DNA from: Xylaria sp. FL1777
Lineage: Eukaryota > Ascomycota > Sordariomycetes > Xylariales > Xylariaceae
DNA length: 64,000 nt
Assembly: GCA_022578965.1 (NCBI GenBank)
Contig: MU400566.1
Coordinates: 186,001-250,000 of the forward strand
Direction of reading: 5' to 3'
The position numbers and the translations under genes were made by a program. The notes under the pieces are model-generated. The model was not told the DNA's origin, did no database searches, and was given only the letters and a program-made list of their open reading frames with translations. Positions 36,022-46,740 of the stretch are shown piece after piece (positions within the stretch are counted from its first letter, which is position 1; each line of letters opens with the position of its first letter).

Positions 36022-38618
36022 TCAAGAGAAGTGGTCGCCCTCGCCGAGCCTCCCGACGACGCCGCGCCTCATCAGCTCCCTGCGCCGCTGGTCGCGGGCG
36101 CCGGCCTCGGCCTGCTCGCGCAGCTTCTTCTTGCGCTCGTAGACGGCGCGCACGCAGCGGCGGATCTGGTCCTTGCCCTCGGCGTAGTTGGCGCGCGCGA
36201 GCGCGACGACCTTGTCGATCTGCTGCGGCGTGTACAGGAAGTTCCACGTGCTCATGTAGTCGCTGCGCGCCGGGTCGACGCCGGCAACCTTGGTCGGGTT
36301 CGCTAGGAACGGCAGGTACACGACGGCGAGCCCCGCGTGCGGCTCCGTGAGCCTCCAGGCCGTGTCGCTTGTCAGTGCCTTGGACGGCGGCGGCGGCTCC
36401 GCCGACCGCTCTTCCGTTGTGCCCACCCAGATCGTGCAGTACCCTAGGTCCGAGTCCTCCGGATGCGACTGGTCGTGCTGTGCTTTGGCGTTCTCGCCGC
36501 TCGCGGAATCGGAGGAGGGCTGAGAAGTCGGGTCGGTGTGGTGGGCCGCTTGGTCTTCTTGTGCGCGCGCTAGCTTTGCATCCGCTTCTGCTACTGTGTC
36601 GGCTTGCGCTTTGTCCAGCTGTTGCTCAATCTCCTCGGAGGAGTCTGTAGCTTTGGGCCAACCGACACCCACTGGCCAACCCTTTATCCCACGTTGGCGG
36701 GCATAACCGTCTGCTACGGAGAGCCAGTTGTCTGTTTTAGTGTCTGCGGAGGCATCGAAGGCCACGATGATATCGATATCACGACCCGGTCGTAGTAAGG
36801 GATAAATTGGGAGGTTGTTGGACATGCCAGCGTCCATGAGCTGTATGTATTCTTTTTTGTGTATGTTTGTAGGTGTTGTGAATCGTAGCTTGTTTGAGTC
36901 CATGGCATAGGCAAAATTAGGGATTGATGCCGGATCAACTTTGAGGAAAAGTCAGTCAATTTCTATCAGCCTGAAATATTTTGACGTAAGATGGCTCTAG
37001 TTAGATTGAGGAACTGGTATCAGTGAAAAAGGGGAAGAAGAGGCTATTTCCATCACTTACATGGATGTACCTTTTCTAGATCCTCGTTGTACCCGTGAAT
37101 CATTTCGTCGATTGCTCCGAAACCAGTTAGATTTCTTACTAAGGGTCGAATCTCACGATAATAGTGGCTCAGGGTGGCACAAAAGGCAGACCCAAAGATT
37201 CCCAACAATATGGGCATTCTCAACTCGGGAAGATGTACCCCGTTTTCAGGTGTCACGTCTCTACCATTGTTGAATCGCCGTCCGATGGCCCATGTGGGAA
37301 TACCTGCGTTGAACTCTTCGCAGAAGAACTCATACGGTGTAAGCTCAAACCACTGAAACCATCCCTCCCGCTTGGCAATCTCCTTCACTTCCTCCGACGG
37401 CGAACCTGTTGAATCTGCCACAGCTCCATCTAGATCTGGTATTTCATGTCTCACCGCTGTGTATATAGGCAATGGGTTCTGGCCATATTTGATGTATTCC
37501 CGTTGATTGGAGAGCTTGAAATCTTTTACGTTCACGCCAAGTTCACCCTTAGGAACTAATAACCTTGCGCTTAATAATATACCGTATATGTCTACCAACC
37601 CGAAATCCGCATTAGGGTCGCCCCTAAGTTTCTCGACCATACTACTAAGGAGTAGCTTGTTCGTGGGAGATGATGTGACAGAGGAAAACGCGGCGGGAGG
37701 GAAGGCAATGTGAACTCCCAGTCTAGCCTTCAAGTGTTCCACCATACGATCTAAGCGACGCTCTGTAATGGAGGAGTGGTAGAGGGACTGTAGCCAGCAG
37801 GACCCACTGACGCCGGAAGTATAGGTGACACAGTCGAAGAGCCCGTCTTCTTGGGATGCTAACATCGAGCCTGTGCCCGCAACGAGTGCACGTAGTCCGC
37901 CACCTGAACCACACATGGCAATGGTGGGCACATCAGCAGGGTTGATATCCTGCTCGTCCAACTCTAGGTAACGGGCTAGCGCTGCAACGGCAACTTTCTT
38001 CCGGCGGGAGAGGAACTCTTTCTCCTCTTCGCAGAGGTCATCTGATACACGAACTGTGGCCGAGTATTGAATTTCCGGATTCACAGAGGGATCGCGTGCT
38101 TCTTTCCAGATCTCATCGGCCAGTGACCCATTGGACATGGACAGCTCCTTCTGAAGCTTCCTCACTTGTCGCGGGATTGTCCTGGACCACTCAGGTAAAA
38201 TGAAACCGACGATCTTGTCCGATAATGACGACCATTCGATGTCTGTCGCATCGGAGAAGTCCTCGAAGCGCCTGGTGAACGAGCCCCAGGCTGTGGCCTC
38301 ATTGTCACTCTGTCCACCATCCTGCGAAGATGGCGCGTTGTCTCGCAACTGCCGCCGGGACTCTCTTGACTGCCGGGCCAGGCGAAGTTCGTCGCCTGGG
38401 TAGAAGGTGTATATGAGCAAGCCGCCTAGGAACAGGAGCGCGGGCGTGGCAAAGGAGCCTATACCGGTTTTGCGGCGTTCTCGGCCTCTGCCAGAGCTGA
38501 AGGAACCACGAGGAAAGCGGCGATTGGCCAATGGCAGGTGGCTTGCTTTTCCACGAACAGCGATCAGCAATCTCCTCCCCCACACATGATCCAGGTGAGA
38601 TCCATGAAAAGTCCTCAT
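36022..38618 (-). CDS. membrane-anchored cytosolic phospholipase A2-like lipase
   Basis: Exons 38618-37061 and 36938-36022 (122-bp intron, GTAAGT...CTCAAAG) give 824 residues. An Arg-rich N-terminus resembling a mitochondrial or ER targeting region is followed by one hydrophobic segment (~53-73, SFATPALLFLGGLLIYTFYP). The catalytic core is patatin/cPLA2-like: the oxyanion GSGGG (237-241), the nucleophile elbow GVSGS with Ser271, and the acid in LMDAGMSNNLP with Asp555, giving a Ser-Asp dyad. The intron lies between Ser and Asp, and splicing gives EKVHPFDPASIPNF. Residues ~610-660 hold a Glu/Asp/Gln-rich insert. It should hydrolyse acyl chains of phospholipids or lysophospholipids at a membrane surface. 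The charged C-terminal tail (ERKKKLREQ...) is coiled-coil-like. Organelle assignment is uncertain. Confidence 0.88.
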
Positions 38619-40027
38619 TGTCCGTCTTCTGTCTCCTCAGAGACTCATCGTTGCGACGACGTCTTCTCACGCGCACCGTCACACTATCGGTGTTGTTAAC
38701 CTCGAACTCCAGCCCAGTCGAACATTGAAGTCATGTCATGGTGGGTAAACAACACGTTCTAGACCTAGCTCTCCAAAAGCTGCCAAGGGCTACATAGGTA
38801 GGCAATGACGTCATCAACCCGTACTACCTAGGTAACACCGTTGCTATTACCCGCTTACCGGGTCTATGCTTTTCACGGGGCTCACCCCTTCCTTCAACTG
38901 AACATGGTAAATCTCATCTATAGCTGAAATAGTAGAGCAATTAGTGTCGTAACTAGCTAGTTAGGAGAATTTATTCGTTTCTAAGACGATAACGAGTCAG
39001 AATGTTTCAATTCAACCTGCGCAAATGTTCCGACAGCAAAGTCGATTCAAATACACTAAGTGGAGTCAACACGGTGACGCATTGAACACATCTTAGTTTT
39101 GAAAGAGACATCTCAAAAGACAAAATTGTCAAGACTAGGAAATGCGCAGCAATGAGACATCTAGCTTAAAAAAAACCAGCTAAAATAAAGACTACAATTC
39201 CTGTGCTGAAGGTATATTACTCCATTTGCCAAAAAAAAAAATCCGTGTCTCGTTATAGGGAGGGTATAAAGCAAAAAAGTACCGGCGACCTGGAAAGGTC
39301 AATCTGAGTGTGTCTCCGCATAATTAAGAGCTGCCCCCCAAGAGCTACGTTCCCTTACGCCTCTTCCGGGTATGGATGTGGAGAGCTGTGTTGGAGGCTT
39401 ATTGTATGACTCCCGTATGTTTCCTGGAGATCTACGCTTCCATCCATTCAAAACAATCCAAGAAGTTCACTTCTGGCTCAGACGTGACTTGACGCCCGAA
39501 GAACCCAAAGATCGGGGAAAGGACCAGAATTAGTATGACGAGATGATGAAGCAACAAGATAAGCCTTGGTCTCTGCAAGCTTTTGCTCACGGCGGTTTCG
39601 GCCCGTTTTATGCTCTTGTTCGCGGTGGGAAGGTAGTTAGTTGACATCATCGATTAGAGGTTACGCGGAGCTGCCTATATTATTGGGATCACACATCGGC
39701 CTGCATTGGCAATATTATAAGGACAGTATAGGGCTTGCTTGACAGGATTCTTGATCGACTATTCTCTGAGGAATGTATATCGAATGAGGTTCGTAGTATA
39801 ATTTTTTGTCAATAGAGCTTTATTACCGGTTCTGCATGTTATTCATGTTTTTATAGGATTTAGCTCTAGAATAAAGATGGCTCAAAAATAAGTCACTGCT
39901 AGCTAAAGGTAGCTATAAATTAAGTCGTAATGCCACTATGTTGTAAGCCCTTTCTTAAACTGGTTAGGAGGTCTCAAACCTCTATCTAGATGTAATCTCC
40001 TTATACTAACACCGTCATGCGTTACTG
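38619..40027. other. intergenic region between the lipase and PD-(D/E)XK genes
   Basis: 1.4 kb. TACCTAGGTA occurs at 38825-38834. A-tracts lie at 39169-39176 and 39231-39241. A 72-codon minus-strand frame (39432-39650) contains a hydrophobic stretch but no family signature, so it is not called. From here on the DNA is less GC-rich than the first 38 kb. Confidence 0.45.
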
Positions 40028-41717
40028 TTACCCTTCAGCACCTTTAACGCGTGGCGGTAGTGCAAAAGCATTTTCCACCCAAACACAAAAATCTGTATCA
40101 ACCCACTCGGCCAGTGTCCGTAGGGACCGAATTAGCGTAAATGTATTCATCAACGTTCTCGTGGAGCCAATAGGCAACGGCCCGTATAGTTCGAATGTAT
40201 GGGGCATATCGCGGCTGAACCAAAGATGCCATTCATGCCCACAGACTGCTATAAGCGGGAGGGTAAGTAGAGATATCCCGTCGGAACCATATTTGCTATC
40301 TATTAGCCGGCGAAACCGAGTGAATGTAGCCTGAGCCCAAACCGTTAATTGGACTAGGGGATCAGAAGATGAGTTTGTGAGTTTCGTCTCAATAGCTACG
40401 GCCTGCGGCCGCCGACGAACCGGGTCGTACATTGTTGGAGCAATGGTGCGCATCTCAGGCGACTGGGTATCAACGAAATTATCGATTGCATCTGCAAGCG
40501 GGGTATTGCGGGCAGGAACAAGATTAAGAGAGTAGTCAACCAGTTTAGATTGCAAAGTTTCGCCACTCTTTTCAGATATTGGTACCAGACTGGGACAAAG
40601 GGCAGCCGTGGTGCTGAATAGGAAGTCAATAATGGGGTACAAAACATGTGTAAAGGAGCATAATTTGAACAACTGGTAGGGCTCACACATTGAAATGTTG
40701 GACTCGGTCAACCTTCGCAAGTCCTAGTCTTAGGATTGGAGAGTGTACCTCGCAATTCCATGATGGCTCAGAATGGCCTTCTTCGGCTAGGTTGACGGCC
40801 CTTTCGGAAATCTCTTGTGCCATATTAATCTCATATTCCAATTCATCGATGTTAGTGGGGGTGGCATTGTCAATCTGCCAGGGGCGTATAGGCACATGAG
40901 AGCGCTTAAACCGGGCCTATGAATGATCTTGCGTCAACGTCAGTCCGAGAACTTGAACGATTTTTCCACTTACGGCGACTGCTGCTGGGATCAAGTTCTC
41001 GCCGAAGCTAATCGTATGTAGCTTTTCGAAGAGGTCTCGCACATCCTCGGGAACGCCGCCGTCGAGAGATCGTAGTGTAGGAAACTTGGAGGTTACAGCA
41101 AGGTCGGCCAAAGTCTTGACAGGGCTCTTAGATCTGCCTGACTTAGCCGTGCGGGCTGAGGGGGCGAAGGTAGATGGAAAGCTGACGATCGAGCGGCTAG
41201 TCGTGGACAGGGTGGTATTGGAGGACGGGGGGTCTGGTAGGACGTCCGTTGGCGAGGCTAGGCTGGCAGCAAGCCTAGAGAGCGCACCATGTTCCCCGTC
41301 GTGTCCAGCGTCACGCTCGGGAACGCGATTGCTGTCTACGCCCACATCTTGGTTCTGTGGCGGCCTGCTCTTGCGCTTTATTGGGCTACCTGCTCGAGTG
41401 CTCCTGGTCCTGGGTCCCGAACGATGTGGCAGCTCCTGTGGCAGGTCCGTTTCTTCAATCGCTTTTGTCCGGCTCTGCATCGCTTTCGGAGTTGGCGCTC
41501 CATCGCTCGAGTCCAAATCCTCAGCATTGGGAGCCGCGTCGGGGTGCGGTTTCGATCGTCCTCCATGATTCCTCCGTCTCGGCATCATGTTTCTACTTAT
41601 AGTGCCTAGCGCTTTGCGCTTTTTCGGTGACGATAAAGGAGCTGCGGTGGGACATGCGGAGGATCTGTAGTAGTCCACCGCATCTTCCAGCCATACTTCA
41701 ATTACTGACTTGTGCAT
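40028..41717 (-). CDS. PD-(D/E)XK nuclease-like domain protein
   Basis: Exons 41717-40974, 40916-40687 and 40613-40028 (introns of 57 and 73 bp) join in phase to 519 residues. The first 230 residues are disordered and basic/Ser/Pro-rich (SPKKRKALG, AGSPIKRKS, SKSPVKTLAD), with nuclear-localisation-like clusters. Splicing restores VQHFNVTTAALCPSLVP across the second intron. The folded C-terminal half has KLVDYSLNLVP (Asp351) and AVAIETK (E400-x-K402), which match the Asp and ExK of the PD-(D/E)XK core, followed by LVQLTVWAQATFTRFRRLI. Proteins of this type are abundant, lineage-specific and often repeat-associated in filamentous fungi; their substrates are unknown. The gene lies in the accessory zone next to the AT-rich block. 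Confidence 0.75.
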
Positions 41718-42535
41718 GGAGATGTAGTTGAGTAGAGGGAAGTGACCTTGTTGGAGTAGTGGCGCTGGTGTGGTTGGTGTTGTGTGCCTGCCTGTGTTTA
41801 GGCGACACGTGTGTTAAGAGTTGGCAAGACAACACTACATCTGCGCTAGTACGACCTAGGCAGTGGGTGTAGCTAATACCGTTACCAAAACGGGATAAGA
41901 CAGCCAATCAGCGATGGACTTCCTAAGAGGGATCCTTGGCATGCCAAGGTTTCTCCACAACGGGGTAGATACCGGTAAACAAGAGGGACCAACTTAACCA
42001 CTCCAAATGGTGCGTACTCCAAAAGATTTGCAGTCGTAAATGACACATTACAGTATGCTACAATACAAAGCTACAAACTGTGGCCCCGTTATTATTATGG
42101 CTTGGAACAAAGTCGTGTGAACAAAGAACTAGCACTTGTAGCACAAGTCTGCATTTTACGGAACTAGGTCAAACGACGACACAAGCGCTTCAAAGGCTCT
42201 GTCTCTAATGACGATGTCCTCATGTCAAAGACCAGGCTATGATTCTGATTTACTATCATCCGTGCAAAGGAAAAGTTCACTTGGTGCAGTAGATCAGCTG
42301 TTACAGATCGATTCATTATCTTTGTTCACTGTCATGTAGTGTCATAGTCTTAAAAATAGAACGGTTGTATTTATATTGACGAAAATTCACAGGAAGACGC
42401 TAATTACGTATGAAGTAGAGTCATGATAGAATCACTGGACTGAGTTATTATATAACTAGGTCTCCTTGCAGTACTGGGAGGATTTTGCCTCTCTTCTGGT
42501 TGAGGGTCCAGAGGATCCATTATCCAGATAGGTTG
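41718..42535. other. divergent intergenic region
   Basis: 818 bp between the PD-(D/E)XK gene (minus) and the orphan gene (plus). No recognisable elements, and mixed AT-rich sequence. Confidence 0.4.
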
Positions 42536-43453
42536 ATGGCAGCTCAACTGGGCAAAGCAAACTCCGACAGCATGTCTATACAAGAAAACCCGGTTCTACG
42601 GCTCGACCTAAAGAGGAAACATGAAAGTATCGGAGATGACGAGCGAGCCAATTTAGCACCGCGGTTAAGACAACATCAGAGCCCATGTCCAGATCATGAC
42701 CAAGAACAAGGTGAGTCTATTAACCCCAATATTGCTAGCCCCGTGCCAATTCTCAGCCCTAATCTCCCTGGCCAAGTGTGCAGCAGTCCCATGTATCATA
42801 GCCGAAGTCCAAGCCAGACGAACCAGACTTCTCTCGATCATTCTATGCTGGATGCGGACTCATCTCCTCCCGACTATGTTCCGCGACTTCCAATAAATAA
42901 CGCAGAAAGTGATCATGCTTCATCCCTCGGAGCATGGATGGTATCAGGGGTGAACAGCCTCAACTCCGTGAGACCGCCAGATCCCCTCGTTTTCTCCGAT
43001 AGTATACCAGTCGGGATCCCCAAAATCCCAGCCTTTCTTTTCCATCCACGCCCACATCCAATTTTACCGCTACATATCCTTGACTTGCCATTCGACAAGG
43101 TCATCCGCCGGTACAATAGACTTGCTAGGCTTGTAGATGATTACCAGCGGTGGCATACCCGCTCGGTGTTCGGCTTCTGGACGGAGTCAGATCTGGCCCT
43201 CGCTGCCTCCGGGGAGATACCCAAACTCACGGAGGCATTTAATGAGGATCGGCCTTCCATCCCTCCATATATTCTCAATACGCAATTCGATATTGTTCTT
43301 CTTGGTGCCCCCTTGCTCTCTCACTTGATTGAGCGGTATCACAACGACCTAGGCTATGACTATTTCGCGTTTTACCACACTGACCCTCGAGACAACGCAA
43401 GTGACTCTGATTTTGATATGCAAGAGGATCCATACTTTCCTAATGGCCTCTGA
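42536..43453 (+). CDS. orphan protein of about 305 residues
   Basis: The ATG at 42536 is the first Met in a frame that is open from about 42485, so an upstream exon is possible. Residues 1-120 are disordered and polar (Ser/Pro/Gln/Asp-rich), while residues ~150-290 look folded, with PKIPAFLFHPRPHPILPLHI, FDKVIRRYNRLARLVDDYQ and SVFGFWTESDLALAASG. The tail is acidic (DNASDSDFDMQEDP). I recognise no family. It is convergent with the AAA+ ATPase gene and belongs to the accessory zone. A codon-use or homology test is needed to prove it is expressed. Confidence 0.5.
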   Translation: MAAQLGKANSDSMSIQENPVLRLDLKRKHESIGDDERANLAPRLRQHQSPCPDHDQEQGESINPNIASPVPILSPNLPGQVCSSPMYHSRSPSQTNQTSLDHSMLDADSSPPDYVPRLPINNAESDHASSLGAWMVSGVNSLNSVRPPDPLVFSDSIPVGIPKIPAFLFHPRPHPILPLHILDLPFDKVIRRYNRLARLVDDYQRWHTRSVFGFWTESDLALAASGEIPKLTEAFNEDRPSIPPYILNTQFDIVLLGAPLLSHLIERYHNDLGYDYFAFYHTDPRDNASDSDFDMQEDPYFPNGL

Positions 43454-43657
43454 TAATCCAATGCTGCCTTTGTCATGGGCGGTATATTAGGTTAGGGTGA
43501 ACCTTGAATGTATGTATTTAACAGATGCTAGATAATGCCGCGAAGCGATTCCAATAATAGCATGTTACAAATTGATTTTCCACTTATCTTACGCATATAG
43601 CCACATCATAAACTTTCCCATAAAACACGTGGGCCGTGTTATATCGATGTTGAATCG

Positions 43658-46159
43658 TCACCGTTCTCCTTTGTCTTTGCTTATTTCATCGGAAGAAAAA
43701 CCTCTATTGAGCTCCGTGACATAGGCCTCGAACTTGCTTGTCTCCTTGATGACACGTTCCAGGTGTTTATAACTCATGCGCTCCTTTTTGTACATTGCGA
43801 GCTGTCTCGCAGTCGAAATCGCATTGCGTATCTCTCTTCCGTTCAGGTTGCGCTCTGCAAGCTCGGCAATATGCGCTCTAATATCCACGAAATCAAACCC
43901 GAAGCCTGAAATCGCCTGCGACGGTGAAGACGCAGAAGCAAGAGCTGTTTTCGAACTCTCTAGAGTTTCGAGGCGAGTAACGAAGTTTTCCCAAATCTTG
44001 TGTCGTTGGTTTGGATTCAAGTTTTCGTACCGCAAGGTTAGTTGAATTCGGGACCGGAATGCTTCGTCAAAGGTCCCTACCCTGTTGCTTGTCAAAATGA
44101 GTATGCCATCGTAGTACTCTAGTACTCGAAGAAAAACTGCATATATAATTCAGCAATGCTAAAGGACTTGATAGAATAGCGGGAAAATTCGTACCTGAGA
44201 CTAGGGCGTTGCGCTCGAGATTAGATAGAGACCGCTGCTCTAGAAATACGTCTGCTTCGTCCAATAGAACGACGCAGCCCCAAGTTTTCCCGAGGAGGAG
44301 AACAACTTCCAAATACTTTTCAACTTCTTCTGCCTTTGTGCCGATGTCACCGCATGTAACCTTGTATAAAGGTTTCCTGGCAATTTCAGCTACGCTAGAG
44401 CGAGGCATCAGTGAATGGAAATGTTTTCGTGTCCGGGACGACTACGTTTCAGCCGTCAACGTTTTTCCAGTTCCCGGACCGCTAGATAATATATTAACAT
44501 TAAGAGCAATAGGTAAGTGTGATTAAGACTTACCCGTGTAGCAATATAAACAAGCCATTTCATTTTCCGCGGATCATGTCTGCGTGGTCTTCTGCTTGGA
44601 GCTGATTCGTTACTACAGCTTGGATAAGTTCCTTTGTGCCTTCATCGATTACTAGTAGCTTGAACGCTTCTTCATTCCATTTTACGTCTTCGATAAAGTC
44701 AACACGAAGAGTCACTGGGTTTAATTAGCACACGTAAAATATCGATTTGGATGTGAATCGTGGCGCTCTGACCCCATTCTTTCTTTTGCATGTTAAACCC
44801 AGAGAGAGTCGTAGGGAGACATAGGAAAACAGTATCGGAGAGACTGGGTTTATCCTGTGACATAAGTTCTGGTCCAAGGTCATCGTGATTGGGAACCTGG
44901 CTTTCTTCTTCGTTTGGCGGGTGCATCTGTTTAAAGGTCGCAGTGTCTACCATGAAACGTGGATCGGACTAGTCAACTAGTTAACATTATTGATCACCCC
45001 AGCAAGACAGTTAAGGTAGTCTATACTATGCCATGAGCCCTATCGACTTCGACGTCCTTGTAGCACACGTAGTTGCGACGACGACACTTCCAAAACATTT
45101 CCCCACGTTCTCGAATGGCTTTTATATCATTTTCGTCTGCCAATCGACGGTGATAGATTGATAGGTCTTGGACCCGAAATTTCCCTGTGAGAGAAGGGGG
45201 ATGTTTGAGAACGAACCGCATATTCTTCTTCTCGAAGTTCCCATCAAACGTCCATTTGGTTCCTGAAATACTCCTGGTAGGCACATCCAGCCAATCTGTA
45301 GCAGTGAAAGCTTCTAGCAATGATTTAGATCTGTTTTGGAGGTTTAAGATACAGATTTCCTCTGGAACCTACTGCCTGTAAGTATAAGACGTCAAGAGAA
45401 CATAAGAATGAGAAGGATGAGAAGGCTTATAGTAATGCATACAAACAAGTAATGGGTATATGCGGGAGTGATGTATCTATTCGACAGTAGCAGATCTACA
45501 TCAGCCCATTCTTCGCCCAAGCATGTGTCAAGGTAAGATTTAAAGATGTCGAGATGCAATCGCGAGTCGGGACGCATTTGTATTTCTTTCTCTCGTATAC
45601 TCGAACGAGCGTGGAACCACCAAAGGTACGGATGATGGATCTGGTCGACTTCTTCATCCATGAAGTTTGGGTGGGCCGTTTCTCCGAGTGCTAAGTCACA
45701 AAGCTCTACGAGAGCCTGTCGAAATTCATCAGAGAGGTGAGACACATACTCCTTCACAAGTAGATCTTTGGCGTCTTGTCTATGACTGACGCCCATAGAT
45801 CTTGGGCCGCAACACTCATACTCCCTAAAAACGAGAAAAGTCATTTCTTTATTCCGTTCATGGTGCAGTTCAAAATTGTGGATTTTATTGCTTCCTCTCA
45901 AGTGCGCTTTATATGGCCCGCTGTTGACAACCCAGGGTACATCTAGGTATAGTTCATCGTCATCAGATTGCCGGCATCGGACTCGGTTGATGACTTGGTA
46001 GTCTGGGGGCTTAGGTTGGGCCAATTGCTTGGAACTGAGTTGTCGCAGCTCCATCAGTTCACTTGATACTCTGTCGAGCTCGTTGAGGATTGCATTGTTA
46101 GTCAATTCGCTTCGGCAATCTAGGAATCGGCATATCTCTTCTCGCCAGTCGATGGTCAT
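43658..46159 (-). CDS. AAA+ ATPase with DUF7025-type N-terminal region, interrupted by an in-frame TGA
   Basis: Seven exons (46159-45443, 45368-45027, 44968-44773, 44714-44534, 44481-44446, 44394-44195, 44136-43658) all join in phase to 717 codons. The N-terminal half has HYLFVPEEI, SGTKWTFDGNFEKKNM and DLSIYHRRLADEND, typical of fungal AAA ATPases with a DUF7025 region. The ATPase core has Walker A HGGPGTGKT (Lys485), assembled from exons 4 and 5, Walker B VVLLDEAD (D536-E537), sensor 1 GILILTSNR and a lid. Codon 470 (44562-44560) is TGA where the family has Gly (RGK-[Gly]-NGLF); a single G-to-T change would cause it. No alternative intron removes it, so the protein would stop 15 residues before the Walker lysine. 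It may be a recent pseudogene or a sequencing error. A further upstream exon (46325-46259, joining at 46206) is possible. The exon 3 donor is GTCAGA. Confidence 0.75.
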
Positions 46160-46737
46160 GGTGGGTCGATGTCTAGTTCGTGATCCCTTCAGGGGCCGTG
46201 TCGAGCCTCTCCGTTGTCAGCAAATTGGCTGTATTAGTAGGGCCTATCCGTCACTCACCGGGCTCCCATTCGCTCTCTGAGCTACTCTGGGACGATGGTT
46301 GTGGATGCTTTCTGAAAGAATCCATAGTGCAGAACTATTAGTGATTGGGTTGCTATCACGGTTGATACTCGCGTTGGTGCTAGGCTGGAGTGCTTGGGTT
46401 ATGATGCCTGATATTTAGAAAGCCTTGTATGGTGTCCTTTATATTCTGGCGCAACGTGGCGGAGACTAGGCATCCTGTCGTCAACCTCCAATCGGACGCG
46501 ACCGGTCTAGTTACATCGAGTGACTGAGATGCGAATGCACCACATTGAAGCCCCCTTCGGCCAACAGTCACTCAATACACGGAATGTTTATTCAAATCTT
46601 AATCTAGAATATATAATATAACTAAATGTCGAAGAAAAAATCGGATTAGGATATCGAATTATGAGTTGAGCGTTGAATTGCTGGTTCTGTCGAATTGCTG
46701 GTTCTGTCGAATTGCTGGTTCTGTCGAATTGCTGGTT
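46160..46737. other. intergenic region between AAA+ ATPase and PNP-fold genes
   Basis: 578 bp. It may contain a 5' exon of the ATPase gene: an ATG at 46325, 22 codons, a GTGAGTGAC donor at 46258 and a GAGAG acceptor before 46206 join in phase to the main exon. Four 17-bp tandem repeats lie at its far end. Confidence 0.4.
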
Positions 46738-46740
46738 CTA
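46675..46740. repeat. four 17-bp tandem repeats at the stop codon of the PNP-fold gene
   Basis: GAATTGCTGGTTCTGTC occurs at 46675, 46692 and 46709, with a shortened fourth copy at 46726-46740 whose last bases include the TAG stop (minus strand) of the PNP-fold gene. The copies are identical apart from the truncated end, so the array is recent. Seventeen is not a multiple of three, so it is unlikely to encode a protein repeat. Confidence 0.9.

Noticed and set aside
35670..36350. Plus-strand frame of 226 codons
   Set aside because: Its second half is antisense to the lipase C-terminus and is low-complexity Arg/Ala/Pro; its first half has no motif.
44560..44562. TGA as selenocysteine or as part of a small intron
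   Set aside because: Ascomycetes lack selenocysteine insertion, the family has Gly there, and no GT...AG pair around it keeps the flanking motifs in frame.
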